A stretch of DNA of 16,227 nucleotides from NCBI GenBank assembly GCA_002778645.1, contig PFAQ01000040.1, positions 455 through 16,681 of the forward strand. Reading direction: 5' to 3'. Shown here piece after piece: positions 1-6,692 of this stretch. The notes under the pieces were generated by a model. It ran no database searches, was not told where the DNA came from, and saw only the letters and a list, made by a program, of their open reading frames with translations. The translations under genes and the position numbers were made by a program. How positions within the stretch are numbered: the stretch's first letter is position 1; every line of letters starts with the position of its first letter. Source of the DNA: Candidatus Falkowbacteria bacterium CG10_big_fil_rev_8_21_14_0_10_39_9. GTDB taxonomy: Bacteria > Patescibacteriota > Patescibacteriia > Patescibacteriales > UBA12465.

Positions 1-653
1 TCTGATTCAGAACAAACCAGGCCGGCCTGGCAACTATGATTATCCTGACACCTGCCCCCACCAGCATTAGCGTTACAAGAAGCTCCGGGGCAGCCCGAAC
101 CACTACAAGCTTGGCAAGTGCAAGAAGTGGAGTTACAAATTCTACTGCCCTGGCAAAGAGCTGAATTAGGATTACAACTATCGGAATCAGGAGAAGAATC
201 CATATTGCAAGGCATGCCATCGCAACCAGCACCACTACAAGGGGGTAAATCACCACCACCAGTACCACCGGTGCCACCATTTCCGGTAGCACTAATCAAA
301 CGGCTCAAAACGAAAGCGGCAATACCCCAGGAGGCCAAAACAATTACTAACCCGATCACGCCGGCCTTCAAAATATTTTTAGCCGACTCAATTTGTTCTT
401 CATTTCCCTTCGAAGTCATCCATTTAAACCCAGCGAAGATAATAATACCAACAGCAATAATACCCAAAAACATCATAGCGACATTAATAACCCGAGCCAT
501 AATCGTCCGAGGATCAGTTGTTCCTAGTTGAATAGTATTACTAATCTCATTAACACCAACGTCTAAAGCTAAAACATTTTTAGCTAATAAAAATCCACCT
601 ATCATCAAAGCTAGGAGGAGAAAATATTGACCGATTTTATTCTTAGATAGCAT
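1..653 (-). CDS. Type IV secretion pilin-like (VirB2/TrbC-type) membrane protein with Cys-rich C-terminal region, partial
   Basis: Read on the minus strand from the ATG at 651-653, the frame stays open for 217 codons to the window edge, so the C-terminus is missing. Residues 1-29 look like a signal peptide: KNK, then a hydrophobic run 10-24, ending VLA. Two hydrophobic helices follow (about 54-79 and 97-120), separated by a short polar loop containing KGNEEQIESAK. The segment TDPRTIMARVIN before the first helix, and this spacing, match the small T4SS-pilin-like proteins I know from Patescibacteria. A Gly/Thr linker (124-134) leads into an unusual tail with 14 cysteines in residues 139-217. 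The tail probably faces outside and is disulfide-bonded; that is inference. No Shine-Dalgarno is visible; the leader is AT-rich. It is divergent from rel. The pilin-type fold is fairly sure; the role (pilus subunit, surface anchor or secretion component) is not. Confidence 0.75.
   Translation of the reverse strand, partial: MLSKNKIGQYFLLLALMIGGFLLAKNVLALDVGVNEISNTIQLGTTDPRTIMARVINVAMMFLGIIAVGIIIFAGFKWMTSKGNEEQIESAKNILKAGVIGLVIVLASWGIAAFVLSRLISATGNGGTGGTGGGDLPPCSGAGCDGMPCNMDSSPDSDSCNPNSALCQGSRICNSTSCTCQACSGSGCPGASCNANAGGGRCQDNHSCQAGLVCSES
72..239 (-). repeat. Imperfect pair of 12-codon Cys-rich repeats inside the pilin-like gene
   Basis: Residues 139-150 (nt 204-239) and 183-194 (nt 72-107) both fit C-S-G-[AS]-G-C-[DP]-G-[MA]-[PS]-C-N. 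The codons differ at many positions, so the copies are old or kept by protein-level selection. They are 44 residues apart. More copies may lie beyond the window edge. Confidence 0.6.
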
Positions 654-672
654 GATAAAAATATTAAATTAC

Positions 673-725
673 CAGCCGACCAGCAGACTCTAAGATGGCC
701 TCTTAATCGCTTTACTTGCTGGCTG
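673..725 (-). other. Possible structured 5' leader of the pilin-like mRNA
   Basis: CCAGCA (680-685) is complementary to TGCTGG (717-722), and CAGCC (673-677) to GGCTG (721-725). An inner pair TAAGA/TCTTA encloses TGGCC. Both stems lie between the predicted minus-strand start (about 731) and the ATG at 653, so they would be transcribed as leader RNA. There is no U-run, so this is not a classical terminator. Function unknown; it could be chance. Confidence 0.3.
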
Positions 726-739
726 TTTTATAATAGAAT
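711..739 (+). promoter_or_regulatory. Probable promoter for rel
   Basis: TTTACT (711-716) and TAGAAT (734-739) are separated by 17 nt, giving a leader of about 28 nt before the ATG at 774. Another TATAAT at 729-734 has no good -35. The site abuts the opposing pilin promoter (the -10 elements overlap at 738-739), so the two may interfere. Confidence 0.4.
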
Positions 740-766
740 TATATCATAATAATAAAAGGATGACAA
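738..766 (-). promoter_or_regulatory. Sigma-70-type promoter for the pilin-like gene
   Basis: On the minus strand, TTGTCA (761-766, 5 of 6 to consensus) and TATAAT (738-743, perfect) are separated by 17 nt. Transcription would begin near 731 and give a leader of roughly 78 nt. The -35 lies within the short leader of rel. Confidence 0.55.
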
Positions 767-773
767 ATCTTTT

Positions 774-2246
774 ATGACTATTGAACGAATAATAAAAAAG
801 TTCACCGACAATAATCCCGAGGCCGATACCAACCTTCTCCGTCTTGCTTATGAGTTTGCTGAAAAAGCCCACGAGGGACAAACTAGAAAAAGCGGTGAAC
901 CATACATTCAACACCCTCTCCACACGGCTTTTGTGCTGGCGGAAATTAAATCTGATTTACCCACCATCGTAGCCGGTATTTTACATGATGTCCCTGAGGA
1001 CACGGCCATCACCCTAGAAGATATTAAAAAGAATTTTGGTGATGAGGTCGGTAATTTGGTCGCTGGCATTACCAAATTAGGTAAAATTAAATACCGGGGA
1101 GTTGAAAGATACCGAGAAAATCTCCGTAAGATGTTTGTAGCCATGGCCGATGATCTGCGCATCATTTATATTAAGTTTGCCGACAGACTTCATAATCTCA
1201 GAACCCTGGAAGCCCTCCCAGAAGCTAAAAGAGAAAGAATTGCCAAAGAAACCCTAGAAATCTACGCTCCCATTGCTGGACTCTTGGGTGTTTGGCGTCT
1301 CAAATGGCAAATGGAAGATATCTGTTTTAAAATTCTCTACCCCGATGATTTCAAAAAACTGGAATATAAATATGAAGTGGAAAAAAAGGCAGAACGAAAC
1401 CAATTTTTCCAACGAATCAAAAAGATTATTGATCAAGAATTTTTAAAAAACCATATCAATAATTATCAAATTGAATATCGTTTCAAACATCTCTACAGTA
1501 TCTGGCAAAAAATGCAACAAAAAGAGCGAAAGTTTGATGAAATTTATGACGTATTTGCCCTCCGTATTATTGTCCCCAACATTCCCGATTGCTATAAAAC
1601 CTTGGGCATTATTCATACTATTTGGAAACCAAAGATTAATCGTTTCAAAGATTATATCGCCGTCCCCAAACCCAACGGTTATCGTTCCCTGCACACTACT
1701 GTCTTTGGTTTAGGAGGTAAAGCCGTTGAATTCCAAATCAGAACCCCCGAGATGAATGAAGAGTCCCACTATGGGATTGCAGCTCATTGGCACTATAAAC
1801 ACGGCCAAAAAGGTGGCCTCAATCCTGAAGACCAGCCCCAGTGGGTGCAAAAAATTTTAGAAATAAAACGAGACAACAAAGATGCTCAGCACTTTGTCCA
1901 AGAGATTCAATCTTCCAACATCTTTCAAAATAGAATTTTTGTCTTCTCTCCTAAAGGTGATGCCTTTGAATTACCGGAACACTCCACTTCAGTTGATTTT
2001 GCTTATGCCGTTCACACTGACATTGGTAACAAACTAACTGGAGTGATAATCAATGACCAAATCAGCCCCCTAGAGCAAGAATTAAAGAATGGCGATTTAG
2101 TGGAGGTAGTGATTGATAAAAAACGCCCTGGTCCTAGTAGTAATTGGCTTAAATTTGCCCAGACCAAACATGCCCGCGAAATGATCGAAAAGAATACGCA
2201 GAACCCCATATTCGGCCGGATTAAAAATTATTTTTCCAAAGAATAA
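774..2246 (+). CDS. rel: Bifunctional-type (p)ppGpp synthetase/hydrolase (RelA/SpoT family), short form without ACT domain
   Basis: Makes and degrades the alarmone (p)ppGpp in the stringent response; cytoplasmic. The N-terminal HD hydrolase domain has H47 (QHP), HDVPEDT at 71-77 and ADRLHN (D137), the residues expected for an active hydrolase. The synthetase domain has R-x-K-x3-S at 236-242, RFKDYIAVPK at 290-299, NGYRSLHTTV, and E319 in EFQIRT. The RFKD signature is the RxKD type of bifunctional Rel rather than the ExDD of monofunctional RelA. A TGS domain follows at about 387-449. The protein then stops at 490 residues, just into the region where long Rel proteins (about 700-750 residues) continue with helical, zinc-finger and ACT/RRM domains. 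The stop is followed at once by a terminator, so the short form looks genuine. Single-gene transcript. Confidence 0.93.
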   Translation: MTIERIIKKFTDNNPEADTNLLRLAYEFAEKAHEGQTRKSGEPYIQHPLHTAFVLAEIKSDLPTIVAGILHDVPEDTAITLEDIKKNFGDEVGNLVAGITKLGKIKYRGVERYRENLRKMFVAMADDLRIIYIKFADRLHNLRTLEALPEAKRERIAKETLEIYAPIAGLLGVWRLKWQMEDICFKILYPDDFKKLEYKYEVEKKAERNQFFQRIKKIIDQEFLKNHINNYQIEYRFKHLYSIWQKMQQKERKFDEIYDVFALRIIVPNIPDCYKTLGIIHTIWKPKINRFKDYIAVPKPNGYRSLHTTVFGLGGKAVEFQIRTPEMNEESHYGIAAHWHYKHGQKGGLNPEDQPQWVQKILEIKRDNKDAQHFVQEIQSSNIFQNRIFVFSPKGDAFELPEHSTSVDFAYAVHTDIGNKLTGVIINDQISPLEQELKNGDLVEVVIDKKRPGPSSNWLKFAQTKHAREMIEKNTQNPIFGRIKNYFSKE

Positions 2247-2252
2247 TCCAAT

Positions 2253-2281
2253 AAAAAAGAAGACCACTGGTCTTCTTTTTT
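2253..2281. terminator. Bidirectional intrinsic terminator between rel and rpsU
   Basis: A perfect 13-bp inverted repeat, AAAAAAGAAGACC / GGTCTTCTTTTTT, encloses the loop ACT. The A-run on one side and T-run on the other let it end transcription in both directions: rel from the left, and the lepB-hisS-rpsU unit from the right (rpsU ends at 2297). Confidence 0.9.
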
Positions 2282-2296
2282 ATCACCTTAAATTAT

Positions 2297-2533
2297 TTAT
2301 CGACGACCTCTAGTTTCTTCCTTTAATTTTCCAGTCTTCTTCAAATATTCTCGCTCTTTATGTAGATCCAAACCAATCAATGCACGCTTCTTCAAAATTC
2401 TCTTAGTGCGTTTTGGTTCAATGTGTTGCTTCCGACGAGAAACTTCCAAAATACGATTATTTTTCAAACCAGTCTTAAAACGGCGCAAAAAACTTTCAAA
2501 GCTTTCGCCCGGTTTTCTTTTAAAATCAGCCAT
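2297..2533 (-). CDS. rpsU: Small ribosomal subunit protein bS21
   Basis: A 78-residue, highly basic protein. The core KPGESFESFLRRFKTGL followed by a run of RRKQHIEPKRTKRILKKRA matches bS21, which binds near the 3' end of 16S rRNA and the anti-Shine-Dalgarno on the small-subunit platform. E. coli bS21 is 71 residues; the C-terminal tail here (LDLHKEREYLKK onward) is longer and charged. It is the last gene of the lepB-hisS-rpsU group, 43 nt after hisS, with the shared terminator just downstream. It has one of only two strong Shine-Dalgarno sites in the window. Confidence 0.9.
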   Translation of the reverse strand: MADFKRKPGESFESFLRRFKTGLKNNRILEVSRRKQHIEPKRTKRILKKRALIGLDLHKEREYLKKTGKLKEETRGRR

Positions 2534-2539
2534 AGACGA

Positions 2540-2549
2540 CCCCCTTTCT
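2540..2549 (-). promoter_or_regulatory. Strong Shine-Dalgarno of rpsU
   Basis: On the minus strand, AGAAAGGGGG lies 6 nt before the ATG. AAAGGGGGT can pair with the usual anti-SD over 9 positions, allowing one G-U pair. Most other genes in this window lack such a site. Confidence 0.7.
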
Positions 2550-2576
2550 ATTTTGTTTATTATTATTCATAATTAA

Positions 2577-3914
2577 TTATTGCTTTTGGTTAAATCTTTT
2601 TTGCAAACGCTCGCGTAAATCTTTCTGAGTGATAACTTCTTGGACGCCCAATTCAACATCACGATATAAAATAGTTTCGGAACTGATTTCCTTCTTACCT
2701 AAGATCAAAATAATTTTAGCATTTAATCTCTTAGCTTCTTCCAATTGATATCGTAAATTATCAACCGAGAAAGCTTGGCGCACACAAAAACCTAATTTAT
2801 ATAATTCACCAAAAAGAGCCATGCTTCTAATTCGCGCTTGATCGCTCACTTGAGCCAAAAAGATTATATTCTCTTCCTTCTTAAAAATCAAGTTCTTTTC
2901 TTTAATCTTAGCCACAGTTCGCTCTAAACCACCGGCAAAACCCAATAAAGGAGTCGGTTTGCCACCAAGTTGCTCCACAAAGTGATTATAACGACCACCA
3001 CGGCCCAAAGACAATTTACCATCCAATTCACCCTGTTCATTTACCGGCCTGACCTCAAAGATAGTTTCCGTGTAGTAGTTTAAACCCTTAATTAAATACG
3101 GGTTAAAATTGTAATTAATATTTAGCTCATCCAGATATTCTAAAACACGAGTGAAATAATTATTACTTTCATCAGACAAAAAGTTGGTAATTGGAGGAGC
3201 TTCTTTTCGGAGCTCTACACAACTAGGCACTTCACAGGCTAAAAGTAAAATCGGATTCTTCAACAAATTCTTTTTACATTCCGGACAAAGCTTAGCTTTC
3301 TTAGCTCGATCTTTATAGAACTTAGCAAATTTATTTAAAAACTCTTTTTGACATTCAAAAGAGCCAACACTATTAATTTGAATCTGAACATTAATTTGTA
3401 ATTCCCTGAAGATGCTATAAATAATATCAATTAACAAGGCTTCCTCCACTGGTTTTGATTCACCAAATAACTCTAAAACAAATTGATTAAATTGACGGTA
3501 ACAACCGGTCTGGACTCGAGCCTCATGACGAAAGACTGGACCAATGGCAAACACCTTAACGGGCTGGGGCCAAACGCTTAAATCTTGCTCTAAATAGAAC
3601 CGACCCAAACCATGGGTTAAATCCGGTCGCAGGGCGATCTTATCAGTTTTTCCTAATTGATAATAATAAATATCTTTTAACCGCGGAGATTTTTTAAATA
3701 AACTTAAATTTTCGACGATCGGAGTTTCCGCTCGATTAAAACCATATAAATTAGCCGCTTCGGTTACCTTATTAATAACCGAAGCCCAATATTTATAATC
3801 AGAAAAATTAATATCTTTAGCTCCTAAAATCCGAGACACAACATCTTTGCGATGACGGTTCTCGACCGGTTTAACTATAGCTGGTCGACGGACAAATTTT
3901 TTTGGTCGTGACAT
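2577..3914 (-). CDS. hisS: Histidyl-tRNA synthetase, divergent
   Basis: Class II synthetase that attaches histidine to tRNA-His. Motif 1 is near residues 55-75 (YGFNRAETPIVENLSLF), motif 2 near 128-147 (FRHEA, CYRQFNQF), the histidine motifs are LIKGLNYYT (274-282) and GRGGRYN (304-310), and motif 3 is LLGFAGGLER (323-332). An anticodon-binding domain fills 350-440. There is a basic N-terminal extension of about 30 residues. Several positions depart from the usual pattern. The catalytic Arg of LVRGLDYY is K276 and its Asp is N279. The Arg of GRYRQF is Cys (C138), with a one-residue insertion just before. The insertion domain holds CPEC (210-213) and CEVPSC (227-232), a possible zinc site. It starts 11 nt after lepB with no visible Shine-Dalgarno. 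A HisZ-like paralog is less likely because motif 2, motif 3 and the anticodon domain are all present. Confidence 0.85.
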   Translation of the reverse strand: MSRPKKFVRRPAIVKPVENRHRKDVVSRILGAKDINFSDYKYWASVINKVTEAANLYGFNRAETPIVENLSLFKKSPRLKDIYYYQLGKTDKIALRPDLTHGLGRFYLEQDLSVWPQPVKVFAIGPVFRHEARVQTGCYRQFNQFVLELFGESKPVEEALLIDIIYSIFRELQINVQIQINSVGSFECQKEFLNKFAKFYKDRAKKAKLCPECKKNLLKNPILLLACEVPSCVELRKEAPPITNFLSDESNNYFTRVLEYLDELNINYNFNPYLIKGLNYYTETIFEVRPVNEQGELDGKLSLGRGGRYNHFVEQLGGKPTPLLGFAGGLERTVAKIKEKNLIFKKEENIIFLAQVSDQARIRSMALFGELYKLGFCVRQAFSVDNLRYQLEEAKRLNAKIILILGKKEISSETILYRDVELGVQEVITQKDLRERLQKRFNQKQ

Positions 3915-3925
3915 AAATTTATAAT

Positions 3926-4480
3926 TTAATATTTATACTCCGGAGTGTGAAAAACCGTAATTTGATTAAACGGCCAACCACGGAACATAACTCGTCCAGT
4001 TAAAAAGCTTTCATTAACAGCCCCAAAACTACGAGAATCTTTAGAGGCGTTACGATTATCTCCCAAAACAAAATATTCACCAGCACGGAGCGTGACTATT
4101 TCTTCACTTAAATCATAGGTCTTAATGTTATCAGCCAAATAAGCGCTCTCATCTAACACAAAACCTTCTGGATATTGATCGTTATAAAGATAGATATTGC
4201 CGTCTCTAATTTCTACTCGTTCTCCCGGCAAACTAATAACTCGCTTAATAAAATATTCCTGAGGATTTTGGGGGTAACGAAAGACCACAATATCACCTCG
4301 CTTCGGAGCATTAAAACGATAACCAATTTCATCAATAATTAAATATTGATGATCATGAAAAGTCGGCTCCATCGAAGCTCCCTTCACATAGAAAGGTTGA
4401 ATAATAAAATAACGAATTGGCAAGATAATCACCAAAGAAATGACAACAATTTTAAGGAATTCAAAAATCTTTCTTAACAT
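3926..4480 (-). CDS. lepB: Signal peptidase I
   Basis: Membrane-bound serine protease that removes signal peptides from exported proteins. It has 184 residues and one N-terminal membrane segment (about 9-28). Catalytic Ser36 is in GASMEPTF and catalytic Lys79 in YFIKRVISLPGE. The conserved box GDNRNASKDSR is at 140-150. This is the compact one-TM Gram-positive-like form. It starts the lepB-hisS-rpsU group, and its own weak promoter lies in the gap after queA. A natural local substrate would be the signal-peptide-bearing pilin-like protein at the left edge (inference). Confidence 0.95.
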   Translation of the reverse strand: MLRKIFEFLKIVVISLVIILPIRYFIIQPFYVKGASMEPTFHDHQYLIIDEIGYRFNAPKRGDIVVFRYPQNPQEYFIKRVISLPGERVEIRDGNIYLYNDQYPEGFVLDESAYLADNIKTYDLSEEIVTLRAGEYFVLGDNRNASKDSRSFGAVNESFLTGRVMFRGWPFNQITVFHTPEYKY

Positions 4481-4525
4481 AAAAAAAGGCTATAAGACAG
4501 GTTTTCTTGGCTGTTTTAAAGCGTT

Positions 4526-4553
4526 ATTATAATTATTTATATACCTAATTTAA
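4526..4553 (-). promoter_or_regulatory. Possible promoter for lepB-hisS-rpsU
   Basis: The 115-nt gap 4481-4595 carries a minus-strand TATAAT (4526-4531). The best upstream element is TTAAAT (4548-4553), 16 nt away and only 3 of 6 to consensus. A run of seven T lies directly before the lepB ATG. I found no convincing hairpin or tRNA in this gap. Confidence 0.3.
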
Positions 4554-4595
4554 CATAATCGCTACAAAAGAGCAAATTGAAGTAAAGGGCCAATA

Positions 4596-5648
4596 TTAAA
4601 CAATAAACATCGCATCGCCATAACTAAAGAAGTGATAAGCTTGTTTTATGGCTATTTTATAGGCTTTGTCAATATTGGACTTCCCAGCTAAGGCCGCAAT
4701 CAACATTAACAAGGTTGATTGCGGTAAATGAAAATTAGTTATCAAAGCATCAACCAACTTAAATTGATAGGGCGGATAAATAAAGATATCGGTCCAAGTT
4801 TTAAAATCTTGGTCAGCATTAAAATTATCAGCCATTACATATTTTCCTAAAGTCTCCAGGCTACGACAGCTGGTAGTGCCCACAGCGATGATTCGCTGCT
4901 GTTTACTTTTAGCCTGCAGAATTTTCTTAACTGTCGCCGCTTTAATCTCCAGCCACTCGGCATGCATCTTGTGTTCCAAAACATTTTCCGTTTTTACTGG
5001 TGCAAAAGTTCCCAGACCAACATGCAGCGTCACCTCTATAATAGCTACGCCCCGATCTTTAATTTGCTTCATGAGCTCAGGGGTAAAATGCAAACCGGCC
5101 GTAGGAGCAGCCACCGAACCCAGCTGTTTTTGATCAGCATAAACTGTTTGGTATCGAGCCTTGTCGGAAGCCAGAGTCTTATCACGCTTGATATAGGGTG
5201 GGAGTGGAACTGAGCCGATTTTTTCGGCGATAGCTAAGAGTTGTGAGACGTCTTTATTAAACTCCGCATTCCAAGTGCCATCCTCATTATTTTTAACAAC
5301 CTTAGTCTTTAACCCTTCATCAAACTCAATCTCTAAACCTTCATGCACTCGACCACCCAAGAGACACTCCCATTTCTTCCCAGCTAAGTTTTTTAACAAA
5401 AAAACTTCCACCTTTCCACCACTCTCTCTTTTTTTGCCCAAAAGTCGAGCCGGAAAAACTTTAGAATTATTAACCACTAAAACATCTCCTGAATGCAGAT
5501 AATCGACTATGTTATAAAAATGTTTATGCTCTATGGCGCCAGTATCTTTAGATAAAATTAAAAGACGCGAGTGGTCTCGCGGCTCAGTCGGCGTTTGAGC
5601 AATTAGCTCTTCCGGTAAATGATAATTATAATCAGACAATTTAAGCAT
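4596..5648 (-). CDS. queA: S-adenosylmethionine:tRNA ribosyltransferase-isomerase
   Basis: Transfers and rearranges the ribose of SAM onto preQ1 at the tRNA wobble position, giving epoxyqueuosine. At 350 residues it is close to the family length. The family blocks are clear: the start LSDYNYHLPEELIAQTP, then VNNSKVFPARLLG, GGKVEVFLL, KWECLLGGRVHEG, APTAGLHFTPELM, EVTLHVGLGTFAPV and NFHLPQSTLLMLIAALAG. It overlaps the end of ruvB by 8 nt (ATGCTTAA holds both the queA start and the ruvB stop), so translation is probably coupled. The ruvB-queA order is common in bacteria. The partner tgt is not in this window. Confidence 0.96.
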   Translation of the reverse strand: MLKLSDYNYHLPEELIAQTPTEPRDHSRLLILSKDTGAIEHKHFYNIVDYLHSGDVLVVNNSKVFPARLLGKKRESGGKVEVFLLKNLAGKKWECLLGGRVHEGLEIEFDEGLKTKVVKNNEDGTWNAEFNKDVSQLLAIAEKIGSVPLPPYIKRDKTLASDKARYQTVYADQKQLGSVAAPTAGLHFTPELMKQIKDRGVAIIEVTLHVGLGTFAPVKTENVLEHKMHAEWLEIKAATVKKILQAKSKQQRIIAVGTTSCRSLETLGKYVMADNFNADQDFKTWTDIFIYPPYQFKLVDALITNFHLPQSTLLMLIAALAGKSNIDKAYKIAIKQAYHFFSYGDAMFIV

Positions 5649-6654
5649 TCGGTTTAGCTCTTAAGTTTAAATGACTATAAGCTAAGTCAGTAGCTACCCG
5701 ACCCCGCGCTGTTCTGTCTAAAAATCCCAGTTGCATTAAATAAGGTTCATACATATTTTCAATGGTATCCATTTCCTCTCCCGTCGCAGCTGACAAGGTA
5801 TTAAGACCCACCGGTCCACCCTTAAACTTATGAATGATCGTTTCCAAAATTTTACGATCCACCCAATCCAAACCCAATTCATCCACCTCCAACATCAAAA
5901 AGGAATCAAAACAAGAACCTTCACTAATTTGGCCATTGCTTTTGACTTCGCAGTAATCCCTGACTCGTTTCAGTAAACGATTAGCAATCCGCGGTGTCCG
6001 ACGAGATCTTTGTGAAATAGCCTGGCTGGCCGCCTCATCGATAGCGACGCCCAAGAGACTAGCGCTCCGTTTAACAATTTTTTGAATGTCTTCCGGTTCA
6101 TAGAAATTAAGATGATGGGTTACACCAAAGCGATCTCGGAGTGGGGCCGATAAAGTACTAGCCTGAGTAGTAGCACCAATAATAGTAAACTTAGGTAAAT
6201 CTAAACGTAAAGTTCGGGCACTTGGTCCTTTGCCCATAATAATGTCCAAAGCATAATCTTCCATAGCCGGATATAAAATCTCTTCAATATTATGATTCAA
6301 ACGATGAATTTCATCAATAAACAAAATATCGCCTTCATTTAAGTTGGTTAGAATAGCCGCTAAATCACCCGCCTTTTCAATGGCCGGGCCAGAAGTGACT
6401 TTAATATTAGCTCCCAACTCATTGGCAATCACGTGAGCCAAGGTAGTTTTGCCTAGCCCCGGAGCGCCATAGAGTAAAACATGGTCTAGAGTCTCGCCTC
6501 TTTTCTTGGTAGCTGAAATAGTAATTTGTAAATTCTGTTTAATCTTTTCCTGTCCCACATATTCCGCCAAAGTCTTCGGGCGCAAACTAAAATCAAAAGA
6601 AGCTTCCTCTTTTTTCTCCTCAGGACTAATTAAACGTTCTTCTGACTTATCCAT
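5641..6654 (-). CDS. ruvB: Holliday junction branch migration ATPase RuvB
   Basis: AAA+ motor that drives Holliday-junction branch migration together with RuvA. It has 337 residues. Walker A GAPGLGKT is at 63-70, Walker B DEIH at 114-117, and sensor 1 IIGATTQAS near 158-166 followed by APLRDRFG. Sensor 2 lies around RTPRIANRLLKR (219-230). The C-terminal winged helix contains GGPVGLNTLSAATGEE and GFLDRTARGRVAT. The usual Arg of ATTRAG is Gln here, a minor change. It lies 38 nt after the helicase gene with no clear Shine-Dalgarno and overlaps queA. ruvA and ruvC are not in view. Confidence 0.97.
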   Translation of the reverse strand: MDKSEERLISPEEKKEEASFDFSLRPKTLAEYVGQEKIKQNLQITISATKKRGETLDHVLLYGAPGLGKTTLAHVIANELGANIKVTSGPAIEKAGDLAAILTNLNEGDILFIDEIHRLNHNIEEILYPAMEDYALDIIMGKGPSARTLRLDLPKFTIIGATTQASTLSAPLRDRFGVTHHLNFYEPEDIQKIVKRSASLLGVAIDEAASQAISQRSRRTPRIANRLLKRVRDYCEVKSNGQISEGSCFDSFLMLEVDELGLDWVDRKILETIIHKFKGGPVGLNTLSAATGEEMDTIENMYEPYLMQLGFLDRTARGRVATDLAYSHLNLRAKPNA

Positions 6655-6692
6655 ATATCATTAGATTAGCACGTCTAGCGATAATTTCAACT

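Noticed and set aside
118..531. Open frame of 137 codons on the plus strand
   Set aside because: It is the complement of the pilin-like gene. The minus-strand frame has a signal peptide, two helices and family motifs, while this one is a Pro/Ile-rich shadow.
4481..4595. tRNA, riboswitch or terminator in the queA-lepB gap
   Set aside because: No cloverleaf or GC-rich stem was found. The seven-T run before lepB lacks a hairpin of useful length.
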